64,000 nt of DNA from Polaromonas sp. SP1 (GCF_003711205.1 NZ_CP031013.1:1364001-1428000), one strand, 5' to 3'; numbered from the stretch's first letter, positions 37,242 through 48,981 are shown. The notes: generated by a model not told the origin, from the letters alone. Program-made: numbers and translations.

Positions 37242-37849
37242 ACATCAGCGTGTCTCGCCATTAATGCGGGAATGGCAGGCTTCGCACAGCGCTGCAAGTT
37301 CATCAGCAAAGCATGGTCCGGCTTGCCCACACGATGACGACTACGCAAGTCATTCTGAATCTGCCCCAACAAAGAAGCCGCCATCTCCGCATCAGCCATA
37401 GCCCTGTGAGCCCGTCCGGCTTTGGGCAAGCGGTGATAGTCAATCAGTACACCTAACTTGTGGCTCGGTGCCTGGGGATAGAGCCTTCTGGCAACCAGCA
37501 TGGTGCAGACAAAGGGTTGAATGGCCCTCTCCCCTACGCGGCAGAGTTCAGCTTCCCAAAACCTGCGGTCAAACGAAGCGTTATGGGCCACCATAGGGGT
37601 GTTGCCTACAAAGCGATTGGCCTCTAGCATGACTTTCTCAGCTGCAGGTGCGGCAGCGATCATGGCGTTGCTGATCCCTGTCAGGCTTTCGATGAAGGAC
37701 GGGATGTAGCGGCCTGCGTTCATCAGGCTTTGGAATCTGTCGACGATTTGGCCGTTCTCCATCAGCACGATGGCGACTTCGGTGGCGCGGTCGCCCATGG
37801 CCGGGGAGAGGCCTGTGGTTTCGAAGTCGATGACGGCGATGTGGCTCAT
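37238..37849 (-). CDS. DnaQ-like 3'-5' exonuclease (DEDDh)
   Basis: A 203-residue exonuclease with all DEDDh motifs: Exo I AVIDFETTGLSP (Asp, Glu), Exo II VAHNASFDRRFW (Asp) and Exo III HRAMADAEMAA (His, Asp). Such proteins trim DNA or RNA 3' ends in replication, repair or RNA turnover. ATG 37849 is chosen at the start of SHIAVIDFETTG; there is no obvious ribosome site, and an in-frame TTG lies upstream. A tiny membrane ORF follows by overlap. It is not polymerase-associated here. Confidence 0.9.
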   Translation of the reverse strand: MSHIAVIDFETTGLSPAMGDRATEVAIVLMENGQIVDRFQSLMNAGRYIPSFIESLTGISNAMIAAAPAAEKVMLEANRFVGNTPMVAHNASFDRRFWEAELCRVGERAIQPFVCTMLVARRLYPQAPSHKLGVLIDYHRLPKAGRAHRAMADAEMAASLLGQIQNDLRSRHRVGKPDHALLMNLQRCAKPAIPALMARHADV

Positions 37850-37987
37850 GAATGGCTCATGGTTTATGGGAAGTGACTGCCCCAATGAAAAACACCATGA
37901 AGTTCACCTGCGGGAGGTTGAAGCTTCATGGTGTTGATCAATGCCAGGTTAACGACTGACTGATCTGGCGAGCATTCACTGATTCAT

Positions 37988-38245
37988 CTATTTGTAGAAC
38001 GACTCAACGCGTCCCTTGAGCTTGATCAGCAGTGGGTTGCCTTTGCGGTCTACCTTGTTGCCGACGGGCACCTTAACCCAGCCTTCGCTGATGCAGTACT
38101 CGGCAACGTCGTTGCGTTCTTTGTCGTTAAAGCGGATGCCAATGTCGTGCTCAAAAATCGCCCTGACGAAGTGCGGGCTGCGCTCGTCGGTGGAGAGGTG
38201 GTCAGGCAGCGCGGGGCGTTCTGCTGTGTTGGTTTCTTCGGTCAT
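37988..38245 (-). CDS. DUF3297 family small protein
   Basis: An 85-residue cytosolic protein matching the DUF3297 pattern: PALPDHLSTDERSPHF, then DIGIRFNDKERNDVAEYCISEGWVKV and RKGNPLLIKLKGRVE. The function of this conserved family is unknown. It is 36 bp downstream of gyrB on the same strand and may be read through from it. Confidence 0.85.
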   Translation of the reverse strand: MTEETNTAERPALPDHLSTDERSPHFVRAIFEHDIGIRFNDKERNDVAEYCISEGWVKVPVGNKVDRKGNPLLIKLKGRVESFYK

Positions 38246-38281
38246 GGTGTGAGGAAAGAACTGGATGATCTGAGTGGTCGC

Positions 38282-40972
<2,691 letters not shown>

Positions 40973-40999
40973 TCAGTTGTTGGGGGCCTGTTCTGCGCG

Positions 41000-42106
41000 T
41001 TAAATGCGCATCGGCATCACCACGTATTTAAAGGCTGCATCGTCAGGGATGGTCAGCAGCGCAGAACTGTTGGAGTCGGCCAGTTCGATCTTCACCATGT
41101 CCTGGTCCATGTTGGCCAGCGCGTCGATCAGGTAAGTCACGTTGAAGCCGATTTCGATGGCGTCGCCGCCGTAATCGATGTCGAGCTCATCGACGGCTTC
41201 TTCCTGCTCGGCATTGTTGGAGGCCACACGCAGGGTGCCGGGCTCGATGTTCAGGCGCACGCCCTTGAACTTCTCGCTGGTCAGGATCGCGGTGCGCTGC
41301 AGGCTGGCCAGCAGGGGCACGCGGCCCAGGGTGATGATGTTTTTGTGGTTCTTGGGAATCACACGGTTGTAATCGGGGAACTTGCCCTCGACCAGCTTGG
41401 TGACGAATTCCATGCCTTCAAAGCTGAACTTGGCCTGGTTGCCGGCAAATTGCATCTCGATGGCGCCCTCTTTGTCGCTGAGGAGGCGCTGCATTTCCAG
41501 AACCGTCTTGCGCGGAAGGATCACTTCCTGCTTGGGCACTTCGACGTCAAGCGTGGCCGACGAGAACGCCAGGCGGTGGCCGTCGGTGGCGACCAGGCTC
41601 AGCTGCTTGCCTTCAGCGACGAACAGGATGCCGTTGAGGTAGTAGCGGATGTCGTGCACCGCCATGGCGAAGGAGACCTGGTTGAGCAGCTCCTTGAGCA
41701 CCTTTTGCGGCACCGAGAAGCCGGGGCCGAAGTTGGCGGCTTCCTGGACCAGGGGGAAGTCTTCAGCGGGCAGGGTCTGCAGCGTGAAGCGGCTTTTGCC
41801 GCCCTTGAGGATCAGCTTGTTTTGCGAGGACTCGAGCGACACCGTCTGGTCGCTCGGCATGGAACGCAGGATGTCGATGAGTTTGCGGGCGCCCACCGTG
41901 GTGGTGAAGTTGCCGGCGTCGCCGTCGAGCTCGGCGGTGGTGCGGATCTGGATTTCAAGATCGCTCGTGGTGAGCTGCACCTGCGAGCCGGTTTTGCGGA
42001 TCAGCACGTTGGCCAGAATCGGCAAGGTGTGCCTGCGCTCCACGATGCCGGCCACGGATTGCAGTACCGACAAAACTTTATCCTGGGTTGCTTTCAGAAC
42101 GATCAT
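41000..42106 (-). CDS. dnaN: DNA polymerase III beta sliding clamp
   Basis: A 368-residue clamp with three repeated domains: MIVLKATQDKVLSVLQSVAG at the start, NGILFVAEGKQLSLVATDGHRLAF in the middle, and the C-terminal YVVMPMRI that forms part of the partner-binding pocket. GAGGAAGTC precedes the ATG. It is expressed between dnaA and gyrB on the minus strand. Standard length. Confidence 0.98.
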   Translation of the reverse strand: MIVLKATQDKVLSVLQSVAGIVERRHTLPILANVLIRKTGSQVQLTTSDLEIQIRTTAELDGDAGNFTTTVGARKLIDILRSMPSDQTVSLESSQNKLILKGGKSRFTLQTLPAEDFPLVQEAANFGPGFSVPQKVLKELLNQVSFAMAVHDIRYYLNGILFVAEGKQLSLVATDGHRLAFSSATLDVEVPKQEVILPRKTVLEMQRLLSDKEGAIEMQFAGNQAKFSFEGMEFVTKLVEGKFPDYNRVIPKNHKNIITLGRVPLLASLQRTAILTSEKFKGVRLNIEPGTLRVASNNAEQEEAVDELDIDYGGDAIEIGFNVTYLIDALANMDQDMVKIELADSNSSALLTIPDDAAFKYVVMPMRI

Positions 42107-42423
42107 GACTTCCTCTGTATTTATCTTTAATTCTTTAATTCAAATTAGTAGTAGTAGATAAGGGCGGCGCCAATCTGTGGATAGCGCTATTTTCCCCTTT
42201 TTGATCAACCACTTGGCGTTTGTTTAACCATGTGTTCAGACGCCCTTGAAGTACCGTGCCGGATATGAACAACTTTCGATTGTCATCTGCTTCTGTGGAT
42301 AAGCCATGGGTTGTTCAAAAGTTGTCCCCAAACTTATTGAGAGCCTGGTTGGGCCCTGTATATCGCCCAAAAAACTGAGCGAATTGAGCGCTAAAGGATT
42401 CAATTCAGGCATATCGACTACTT
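42107..42423. other. oriC: probable replication origin (oriC) in the dnaA-dnaN gap
   Basis: The 317-bp gap holds a perfect DnaA box (TGTGGATAA, 42294-42302) and a one-mismatch box (TGTGGATAG, 42176-42184). Next to the latter come a GC-rich spacer (GGGCGGCGCC), four TAG triplets (42148-42159) and an AT-rich stretch (TTATCTTTAATTC). On the minus strand this is box, GC block, CTA x4, AT-rich: the order of a DnaA-trio unwinding unit. A second gap upstream of dnaA also carries boxes. No replication data here; the call is by sequence pattern. Confidence 0.75.
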
Positions 42424-43818
42424 TCAGCCTTTCAGCGTCTGTTCGAGCACATGCAGCTGCTGGTTCAGCTCGGTCATCTGCTGGCGCTCTGCAGACATCT
42501 TGCGCACGGCGTGCAGCACCGTGGTGTGGTCACGGCCGCCAAAGAGCTCACCGATCTCAGGGAGGCTTTTCTGGGTCAGTTCCTTGGCCAGGTACATGGC
42601 GATCTGCCGCGGCCGGGCAATGCTGGCGGGCCGCTTCTTCGAATACATGTCGGCGACCTTGATCTTGTAATAGTCGGCGACGGTCTTCTGGATGTTCTCG
42701 ACGGAAATCTGGCGGTTCTGGATGGACAGCAGGTCGCGCAGGGCCTCCCGGGCCAGCTGGATGGAGATTTCCTTGAGGTTGAAGCGGGAGTAAGCCAGGA
42801 TCTTGCGCAGGGCGCCTTCAAGCTCACGCACGTTGGAGCGGACGTTCTTGGCCACAAAGAAGGCGACTTCTTCGGGCATGGACGCGCCTTCGGCCTCGGC
42901 CTTGCGGATCAGGATGGCCACGCGCATTTCGAGCTCGGGCGGCTCGATGGCGACTGTGAGGCCGGAATCAAAGCGGGACACCAGGCGTTCGTGGATATCC
43001 GTGAGGCCCTTGGGATAAGTGTCGCTGGTCATCACAATGTGCGACTTTTTGGTCAGCAAGGCCTCAAAAGCGTTAAAAAACTCTTCCTGGGTGCGGTCCT
43101 TGTTGGCAAAGAACTGGACGTCGTCGATCAACAGCAAATCGAGGGAGTGATAACGCTCCTTGAATTCGTCAAAAGTCTTGCGCTGGTAGGCTTTAACCAC
43201 ATCTGAAACAAATTGTTCAGCGTGGATGTAGAGAACTTTGGCGGCCGGGTTGTCCGACAGCAATTTATTGCCGATGGCGTGCATCAGGTGGGTTTTGCCC
43301 AGGCCGACGCCGCCATATATAAAGAGCGGGTTGTAAAGCTGCCCCAGGCTGCTGGAAACATGTAACGCGGCGGCCCGGCCCATGCGATTGGCGGTGCCTT
43401 CAATCAGAGTGTCGAAAGTCAGTGCGCTGTTGAGCCGGTTTTTAAATGGCGCGCCGGCGGCTTCTTCGGGAACGCCCAGGCCGACGGGCTCGGGTGTTCC
43501 AACGCCCTCAAAATTTCTAACCAGAGATGACGGTTTGGCAGTAGCTTCTCGAGGAGCGAGCGCTAACTCAAGGGGTATGCTCTGACCGGAAACCTTCTCG
43601 AGCAAGGTGGAAATCCGGCCGGCATATTGGGCGCGAACCCAGTCCAGCTTGAAGCGATTACCCACCAAAACAGTGACCTTGGAGAGGTCGGGCGCGACCT
43701 CAACCACCAGGGGACGGATCCAGGTATTGAACTGTTGTTCGGGCAGTTCCTGGGCCAGGTGGTCGACGCAGCTTTGCCATAGATCCTGGCTCAGGTGTTG
43801 GACGGAGGCCTCGCTCAT
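42424..43818 (-). CDS. dnaA: chromosomal replication initiator DnaA
   Basis: A 464-residue AAA+ initiator. N-terminal DnaB/DiaA-contact domain (about 1-90), variable linker, ATPase with Walker [16 protein letters not shown] and Walker [11 protein letters not shown], and the C-terminal box-binding helix-turn-helix with [19 protein letters not shown] and [11 protein letters not shown]. It is followed by dnaN across the oriC candidate. DnaA boxes on both sides suggest autoregulation. Ribosome site weak. Confidence 0.98.
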   Translation of the reverse strand: MSEASVQHLSQDLWQSCVDHLAQELPEQQFNTWIRPLVVEVAPDLSKVTVLVGNRFKLDWVRAQYAGRISTLLEKVSGQSIPLELALAPREATAKPSSLVRNFEGVGTPEPVGLGVPEEAAGAPFKNRLNSALTFDTLIEGTANRMGRAAALHVSSSLGQLYNPLFIYGGVGLGKTHLMHAIGNKLLSDNPAAKVLYIHAEQFVSDVVKAYQRKTFDEFKERYHSLDLLLIDDVQFFANKDRTQEEFFNAFEALLTKKSHIVMTSDTYPKGLTDIHERLVSRFDSGLTVAIEPPELEMRVAILIRKAEAEGASMPEEVAFFVAKNVRSNVRELEGALRKILAYSRFNLKEISIQLAREALRDLLSIQNRQISVENIQKTVADYYKIKVADMYSKKRPASIARPRQIAMYLAKELTQKSLPEIGELFGGRDHTTVLHAVRKMSAERQQMTELNQQLHVLEQTLKG

Positions 43819-44291
43819 GGGGGGTTTTGACCGGGTAACAGGCCTGGCGAGAGGTGCCAGGCAGCAGGTTGCTGCTTGTGGATATTGTTAATTTTGAGCA
43901 CCGGCAATTGTAGTCCGGGCGGGGAGTTATCCACAAAATAAATGCTTCGGGTTTCAACCTATTTTCAGGTCCCTTTTATGGTAGCTGGAAGGGGTTTGAA
44001 AGCCGGTCCGGGCGTATCTCAAGCTTTCTCAGCCTTTACCCCCGAAGGCCAAGCTAACTTGTTGCCAGCGTTGGGAAATCTGCGATAATCATGGGTTTCC
44101 CTGATTCGCAGCGGGTTTGCCCGCTTTTGAAAGACTTGCAGAGTTGGTTGTGTTGTACGGCCACCAAGATCATTTGAATCGCCCAACGGAATTTGCCTCT
44201 TGCTCTTGATTACTTCAATGAAGTAATCAAGTGAGGCAAAGCAAAAAGGCAAAGGGGAGCTTTGTAGCTAACCGGCTAGTAGGACTCAATC
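43819..44291. other. dnaA-rpmH divergent intergenic region with DnaA boxes
   Basis: This 473-bp stretch separates dnaA (minus) and rpmH (plus). It carries a perfect DnaA box TTATCCACA (43927-43935) and a one-mismatch box TGTGGATAT (43877-43885), both close to dnaA, so they may control its expression or belong to a bipartite origin. The rest should hold the two promoters. A large hairpin is at 44192-44240. Confidence 0.7.
44192..44240 (+). promoter_or_regulatory. large two-tier hairpin in the rpmH leader
   Basis: The inner stem is a perfect 13-bp inverted repeat with a one-base centre (CTTGATTACTTCA / TGAAGTAATCAAG), and the outer stem is 8 bp (TTTGCCTC / GAGGCAAA) with short unpaired joints TTGCT and T. 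No T-run follows on the plus strand. It lies ~50 bases before the rpmH ATG and may be an RNA control element or a protein-binding site. Confidence 0.7.
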
Positions 44292-44426
44292 ATGAAACGC
44301 ACATACCAACCCTCCAAAGTCAAACGCGCCCGTACGCACGGCTTCCTCACGCGCATGAAAACGCGCGGCGGCCGCGCAGTGATTGCTGCTCGCCGCGCCA
44401 AAGGCCGCAAGCGCCTGGCTGTATAA
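44292..44426 (+). CDS. rpmH: 50S ribosomal protein L34
   Basis: A 44-residue basic protein: [20 protein letters not shown], then [20 protein letters not shown]. It is the standard L34 sequence for betaproteobacteria. It heads the rpmH-rnpA-yidD-yidC operon. Confidence 0.99.
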   Translation: MKRTYQPSKVKRARTHGFLTRMKTRGGRAVIAARRAKGRKRLAV

Positions 44427-44477
44427 GCCGGTTTTTGCTGGCCATCCGCAGTTTCTTTGAACTGACGCCTGGCGCTC

Positions 44478-44897
44478 GTGCAGCGGCTTCAAAACCGACC
44501 ACAGTTCCAGGCAGTCCTTGCCGGCGCCATCGTTGCAAAAACAACGCACTTCGCATTGCACCGCAATGCGCTGGACGCAAAGCCCGTGCAAGCCGAACCC
44601 GGTGAGCTTGTTGACACTTCCAGGGCCAGGCCGCTCTTCCCCATCCAGGATGTCTGGCTCGGGGCGATGGTCCCCAAGCGCTGGGCCAAACGGGCCGTGA
44701 CGCGCAACGCCATCAAACGACAAATCTATACCGTGAGCGCTGATTTTTCGCATCAGTATCCAAAGGCCGCTTATGTGGTCCGCTTGCGGCGTGATTTTTC
44801 CCGTAAAGAATTCATCAGCGCGACGTCCGAGCAGCTCAAGCAAGCCGTCCGCGCCGAAGTCACGGCGCTGATGCAGGCGGGAGCCAGGGCGTCATGA
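44478..44897 (+). CDS. rnpA: ribonuclease P protein component
   Basis: A 139-residue protein that helps the RNase P RNA process tRNA 5' ends. The RNR-like motif is in KRWAKRAVTRNAIKRQIY, with basic C-terminal VRLRRDFSRKEF. It starts GTG at 44478 (QRLQNRPQFQAVLAG follows, the usual family start). It overlaps yidD by four bases. Low similarity outside the motif is normal for RnpA. Confidence 0.95.
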   Translation: MQRLQNRPQFQAVLAGAIVAKTTHFALHRNALDAKPVQAEPGELVDTSRARPLFPIQDVWLGAMVPKRWAKRAVTRNAIKRQIYTVSADFSHQYPKAAYVVRLRRDFSRKEFISATSEQLKQAVRAEVTALMQAGARAS

Positions 44898-45208
44898 ACT
44901 CCTTGATCGCCGGCCTTGTCCGCTTGCCGCAAACCGTCTTGATCGGCCTGGTCAAGGGCTATCGCCTGTTGCTCAGCTCCTGGCTGGGCTCCGCCTGCCG
45001 GTTTGAGCCCACCTGCTCCGCTTATTCCCTTGAAGCGCTGAAATTGCACGGTGCTGCTGTTGGCAGCTATCTCACCCTGCATCGCCTTGCCCGCTGCCAC
45101 CCCTGGTGCGAAGGCGGGCATGACCCGGTGCCGCCCGCCCCATTTTCCCCTTTCTCCCGCCTGGTCACCCCTGTGGCCCCTACCCCTTCTAAAAAGACGC
45201 CGTCATGA
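44894..45208 (+). CDS. yidD: membrane protein insertion efficiency factor YidD
   Basis: A 104-residue peripheral membrane protein, with GYRLLLSSWLGSACRFEPTCSAY and HRLARCHPWCEGGHDPVPP, the Cys-rich hallmarks of YidD. It helps YidC-dependent insertion. Overlaps of four bases with rnpA and yidC show tight coupling. The tail after DPVPP is a variable Pro/Ser stretch. Confidence 0.96.
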   Translation: MNSLIAGLVRLPQTVLIGLVKGYRLLLSSWLGSACRFEPTCSAYSLEALKLHGAAVGSYLTLHRLARCHPWCEGGHDPVPPAPFSPFSRLVTPVAPTPSKKTPS

Positions 45209-46917
45209 ACGACATCCGCCGCACCATCTTGTGGGTGATTTTTGGTTTTTCCATGGTCCTTTTGTGGGACCAGTGGCAGGTTTATAACGGCCACAAGGCG
45301 ACCTTCTTCCCGTCGGCCACGCAGACCGCCAAGGCGCCTGCCGCCGGCGCGCCCGCGTCTGCGCCGGTTGCCGGTGCTTCGTCGGTGCCCGCACCCCAGT
45401 CCGTCAATGCAACGCCGGCAACCCCGGGCGCCGTGCCCACGGGCGCTCCTGCCGTTGCGACAGCCGCCACGCGCGAGCGTGTGACGGTCACTACGGATGT
45501 GCTCGCACTGACCTTCGACAGCGAAGGCGGCACCCTGGTCCACTCGACGTTCAGCAAATACAAAGAGGGCGCGAGCAAGGACCAGGGCTTTGTGCTGCTG
45601 GATGAAAGCACCAACCGCGTTTACCTGGCCCAGACCGGCCTGATCGGCAGCGCAGCCTTGCCGACACACAAGACCCCGATGACCGTGGTTCCGGGCGACC
45701 GCGCCTTGAAAGACGGCCAGGACGAGCTCCAGGTCAAGTTTGAGTCGGCCGACGTCGGCGGCGTGAAGCTGGTCAAGACCTATACCCTCAAGCGCGGCGC
45801 GTACGACATCGCCGTGCGCCACGACATCGTCAACACCGGCACGGCCGCTGTTACCCCGCAGCTGTACCTGCAGCTGGTGCGTGACGGCAACAAGCCGCCC
45901 GGAGAATCCTCTTTCTATTCCACCTTCACCGGCCCGGCCATCTATACCGAAGCCAAGAAGTACCAGAAGGTGGAATTCAAGGACATCGAGAACAACAAGG
46001 TCGACGTCGAAAAGCAGGCGAGCAACGGCTACGTCGCCATGGTGCAGCATTACTTTGCAACCGCCTGGATCCTGCCGGACGGCCTCAAGCGCGACCTCTT
46101 CTTCCGCAAGGTCGACAACAACCTGTATGCGGTCGGCATGATCACGCCGCTGGAAGCCATCGCGGCCGGCACGACCAAATCGGTGGAATCGAAATTCTTT
46201 GTCGGCCCGCAGGAAGAAAAAACCCTCGAAGCCATCGCCCCCGGCCTGGAACTGGTCAAGGACTACGGCTGGCTCACCATCCTGGCCAAGCCCCTGTACT
46301 GGCTGCTCGACAAGCTGCACGGCTTCCTGCACAACTGGGGATGGTCCATCGTGGCGCTGGTGCTGCTGCTGAAGATCGCGTTCTACTGGCTCAATGCAAA
46401 GGCCTACTCCAGCATGGCCAAGATGAAGGCGATCAACCCCAAGATCATGGAAATGCGCGACCGCCTGAAAGACAAGCCGCAGGAAATGCAGCAGGCGATG
46501 ATGAAAATCTACCGCGAGGAAAAGGTCAACCCGATGGGCGGCTGTTTCCCCATCATGATCCAGATCCCGGTGTTCATCGCGCTGTACTGGGTGCTGTTGT
46601 CCAGCGTCGAAATGCGCAACGCGCCCTGGGTCTTGTGGATCCATGACCTCTCGGCGCCGGACCCCTTCTTTATCCTGCCTGTGTTGATGACGCTGACCAC
46701 CATGCTGCAAACGGCGCTCAATCCCGCGCCGCCGGATCCGATGCAAGCCAAACTGATGTGGTTCATGCCGCTGATCTTCAGCGTGATGTTCTTCTTCTTC
46801 CCGGCCGGCCTGGTGCTGTACTGGATCACCAACAACATCCTGTCCATCGCCCAGCAGTGGGTGATCAATACCCGCATGGGCGTGCCGCCCCAGTTCAACC
46901 TGCCGAAATTCAAGTAA
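45205..46917 (+). CDS. yidC: membrane protein insertase YidC
   Basis: A 570-residue insertase: first membrane helix (TILWVIFGFSMVLLWDQWQV), an Ala/Pro-rich stretch, a large periplasmic domain (about 90-360), then five C-terminal helices with KPLYWLLDKLHGFLHNWGWS and GGCFPIMIQIPVFIALYWVL. The C-terminus is PPQFNLPKFK. It acts with or without SecYEG to insert inner-membrane proteins. In most relatives mnmE follows directly; here a terminator and four other genes intervene. Confidence 0.98.
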   Translation: MNDIRRTILWVIFGFSMVLLWDQWQVYNGHKATFFPSATQTAKAPAAGAPASAPVAGASSVPAPQSVNATPATPGAVPTGAPAVATAATRERVTVTTDVLALTFDSEGGTLVHSTFSKYKEGASKDQGFVLLDESTNRVYLAQTGLIGSAALPTHKTPMTVVPGDRALKDGQDELQVKFESADVGGVKLVKTYTLKRGAYDIAVRHDIVNTGTAAVTPQLYLQLVRDGNKPPGESSFYSTFTGPAIYTEAKKYQKVEFKDIENNKVDVEKQASNGYVAMVQHYFATAWILPDGLKRDLFFRKVDNNLYAVGMITPLEAIAAGTTKSVESKFFVGPQEEKTLEAIAPGLELVKDYGWLTILAKPLYWLLDKLHGFLHNWGWSIVALVLLLKIAFYWLNAKAYSSMAKMKAINPKIMEMRDRLKDKPQEMQQAMMKIYREEKVNPMGGCFPIMIQIPVFIALYWVLLSSVEMRNAPWVLWIHDLSAPDPFFILPVLMTLTTMLQTALNPAPPDPMQAKLMWFMPLIFSVMFFFFPAGLVLYWITNNILSIAQQWVINTRMGVPPQFNLPKFK

Positions 46918-46960
46918 AAACGGGCGCGCTGCGCGCGCCCCTGAAAGCGCAAACCAAAAA

Positions 46961-46992
46961 GCCGCCACCCTCATCGGGTGGCGGCTTTTTTT
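46961..46992 (+). terminator. rho-independent terminator after yidC
   Basis: Perfect 10-bp stem GCCGCCACCC / GGGTGGCGGC with loop TCATC, then TTTTTTT. A second GC hairpin GGGCGCGC / GCGCGCCC sits just after the stop codon (46922-46940). Confidence 0.95.
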
Positions 46993-47025
46993 ATGGACTC
47001 TGCAGCGACAGGCGCGTGACCGAAT

Positions 47026-48117
47026 TTAACTCCGCTTGCGCTGGCTGCTGGTCAGAAACTGCTCAGCTGCGCCGTCGTTAATGGAGGACCACAGGATCTG
47101 CTCGTCCAGGAAGGCCTTCCACTGGGTGTGCACCTTGCGGAAAGTCTCGTTCGCGGCGGATTGTTCCTGCATCACCGCGTTGCTGGCTTTTTGCATCGCT
47201 TCCATGATGGGCTTGGACCAGTAACCGAGCTTGGCCCCGCCGCCGATCAGTCGTTTGAGCGCCGGGATATTCAGGGCGTCGTACTTGGCCAGCATGTCGG
47301 TCGCGCTTTGCGCGCAGGCGGCCTTGAGCACCGCCTGGTAGCCCGGGGGCAGGCCCGCCCAGGCCGTTTTATTGACGATAAAACAGAGCGAGGCGCCACG
47401 TTCCAGTACACCCGGCGCGTAGTAGTACTTCGCGACCTTGTTCAGGCCCAGCTTCTCGTCGTCGTATGGGCCCACCCACTCCACCGCATCGATCACGCCC
47501 TTTTCCAGCGCCGGGTAGATGTCGGATGCCGGAATCTGCTGCGGCGTGGCCCCCAGCTTGGCGTAGACGTGGCCCAGAAAGCCGGCAGCGCGTATGCGCA
47601 GGCCCTTGAAGTCTTCCGGCGTCTTGATCTCCTTGCGAAACCAGCCGCCCATTTGTGCGCCGGTATTGCCGCAAGGTATTTGCACCACGTTAAACCGGTT
47701 GTAGATTTCACCCATCAGCTCCAGGCCACCGCCGTGGTTCATCCACGCATCGTGCTGGCGCGGACCCATGCCAAAGGGCACGCCGGTGTCGAACACCAGC
47801 GCGGGCTCTTTGCCGATGTAATAAAAGCCGGCGGTGTGGCCGCACTCCGTGGTGTTGTTCTGCACGGCGTCCAGCACCGCCAGCGGCGGAACCACCTCGC
47901 CGGCGCCGAAAGGCGTGATGGTGAACTTGCCGTCGGTCATGCTGCTCACCAGCGTGGCGATCGATTGCGCGCCGCCGAACACCGTTGTGAGCGCTTTGGG
48001 GAAGCTGGAGGGCATGCGCCAGCGCACGACAGGCTGCGATTGCGCAAAGCTGGGGGCCGCCATGGTGGCGGCTGCGGCGCCGACGGTGGCGGCGGATAAA
48101 AGGCGGCGTCGTTGCAT
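47026..48117 (-). CDS. TRAP-type transporter substrate-binding protein (DctP family)
   Basis: A 363-residue exported protein with an RRR-containing, Tat-like signal (QRRRLLSAATVGAAAATMAA, cut near SFAQ). The periplasmic ligand-binding body has WRMPSSFPKALTTVFGGAQ, RKEIKTPEDFKGLRIRAAGF and PALEKGVIDAVEWVGPYDDE, the segment with the conserved carboxylate-binding region of TRAP binding proteins. GGAG lies upstream of ATG 48117. The permease genes are not in this window, so it either works with remote DctQM partners or is an orphan. It follows the aldolase gene by 62 bp. Confidence 0.88.
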   Translation of the reverse strand: MQRRRLLSAATVGAAAATMAAPSFAQSQPVVRWRMPSSFPKALTTVFGGAQSIATLVSSMTDGKFTITPFGAGEVVPPLAVLDAVQNNTTECGHTAGFYYIGKEPALVFDTGVPFGMGPRQHDAWMNHGGGLELMGEIYNRFNVVQIPCGNTGAQMGGWFRKEIKTPEDFKGLRIRAAGFLGHVYAKLGATPQQIPASDIYPALEKGVIDAVEWVGPYDDEKLGLNKVAKYYYAPGVLERGASLCFIVNKTAWAGLPPGYQAVLKAACAQSATDMLAKYDALNIPALKRLIGGGAKLGYWSKPIMEAMQKASNAVMQEQSAANETFRKVHTQWKAFLDEQILWSSINDGAAEQFLTSSQRKRS

Positions 48118-48179
48118 GCGGATCTCCAGGGGTGGGGGCAATAAAAAGGGCAACCAGGGGTGAATGCGGGGCTGTGTTT

Positions 48180-48956
48180 CTAGGGCTGATCAAGGCATGC
48201 CGGGTCTTGCCGCAGCACGCGCCGGGCAAAGTACTGGAAGGTCAGGCCAATGATTTCGGGTTTGAGCAAAAAGTCGCGCGACTCGGCGGCCAGCTCGGCG
48301 CGCACCGGCCGGATGCTGCCCAGCGCCGCGGCGCGCAGCTGGGCTTCAGCGGCTTGTTCCAGCCACAGGGCCAGCACGGCAGCCTCCTCGACCGACGCGC
48401 CGGCCGTCAGCAGGCCGTGGTGGGCCAGCAGCAGTGCCTTGCGGTGGCCGAGCGCCCCGGCAATGATCACGCCTTCATCGTCGGCGATGGGCAGGCCCGG
48501 CCAGTCCGCCAGGTAGGCGCAGTTGTCATAAAACGGCGTGCTGTCCATGTGGGCGACGCACAGGGGCTGGCCGCTCATGGCCAGCGCCGACACCGCGGGC
48601 GGATGGGTGTGGACGATGCTTTTCACGTCCGGCCGCTCGCGGTACACCCACAGGTGAAATCGCGTGGCCGGGTTGGGTAGCGATACGCCGTCCAGCGCCC
48701 GCAGGTCATCGTCGACCAGGATCAGGTCGGCCTGTGTCGCCTCGTCCGCGCCTATGCCGAACTTCAGCGTCCAGTAAGTGCCTGGCTCTTCGCCGCGCGC
48801 GCTGATTTGCCCGGCCAGCCCACCGTGCCAGTGGCCCTGTGCACCCAGCATGCGGCAGGCCAGGATCAGGCGCTCCTGCAGGGGGCGGCGATCCAGCTGC
48901 ACCTTGCTGGCGATTTCCCGGTCGACGGCTTCTCGTGTGGTGGATTTGTCTTCCAT
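48180..48956 (-). CDS. class II aldolase/adducin family protein
   Basis: A 258-residue zinc-dependent enzyme of the aldolase/epimerase/decarboxylase superfamily. Zinc ligands appear in SIVHTHPPAVSAL (His-x-His) and LLAHHGLLTAG (His). Other family residues are GHWHGGLAGQISAR and LWLEQAAEAQL. I chose ATG 48956; the longer frame extends through the operator region. It is read from a promoter next to paired operators and followed by the TRAP binding protein, suggesting uptake and metabolism of an organic acid. Confidence 0.88.
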   Translation of the reverse strand: MEDKSTTREAVDREIASKVQLDRRPLQERLILACRMLGAQGHWHGGLAGQISARGEEPGTYWTLKFGIGADEATQADLILVDDDLRALDGVSLPNPATRFHLWVYRERPDVKSIVHTHPPAVSALAMSGQPLCVAHMDSTPFYDNCAYLADWPGLPIADDEGVIIAGALGHRKALLLAHHGLLTAGASVEEAAVLALWLEQAAEAQLRAAALGSIRPVRAELAAESRDFLLKPEIIGLTFQYFARRVLRQDPACLDQP

Positions 48957-48981
48957 GCTGGGGGTTTCCTGTGTTGATGAT

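Noticed and set aside
34193..37849. Calling the HNH/protease/membrane/exonuclease patch a named anti-phage system
   Set aside because: Genes face different ways with large gaps, and I cannot match the set to any defined system.
45067..46974. A 635-codon frame antisense to yidC
   Set aside because: Shadow of yidC; low-complexity His/Arg/Gly-rich translation and runs over yidD as well.
47026..48117. TRAP binding protein as part of a complete DctPQM transporter here
   Set aside because: No small or large permease subunit gene lies in the window.
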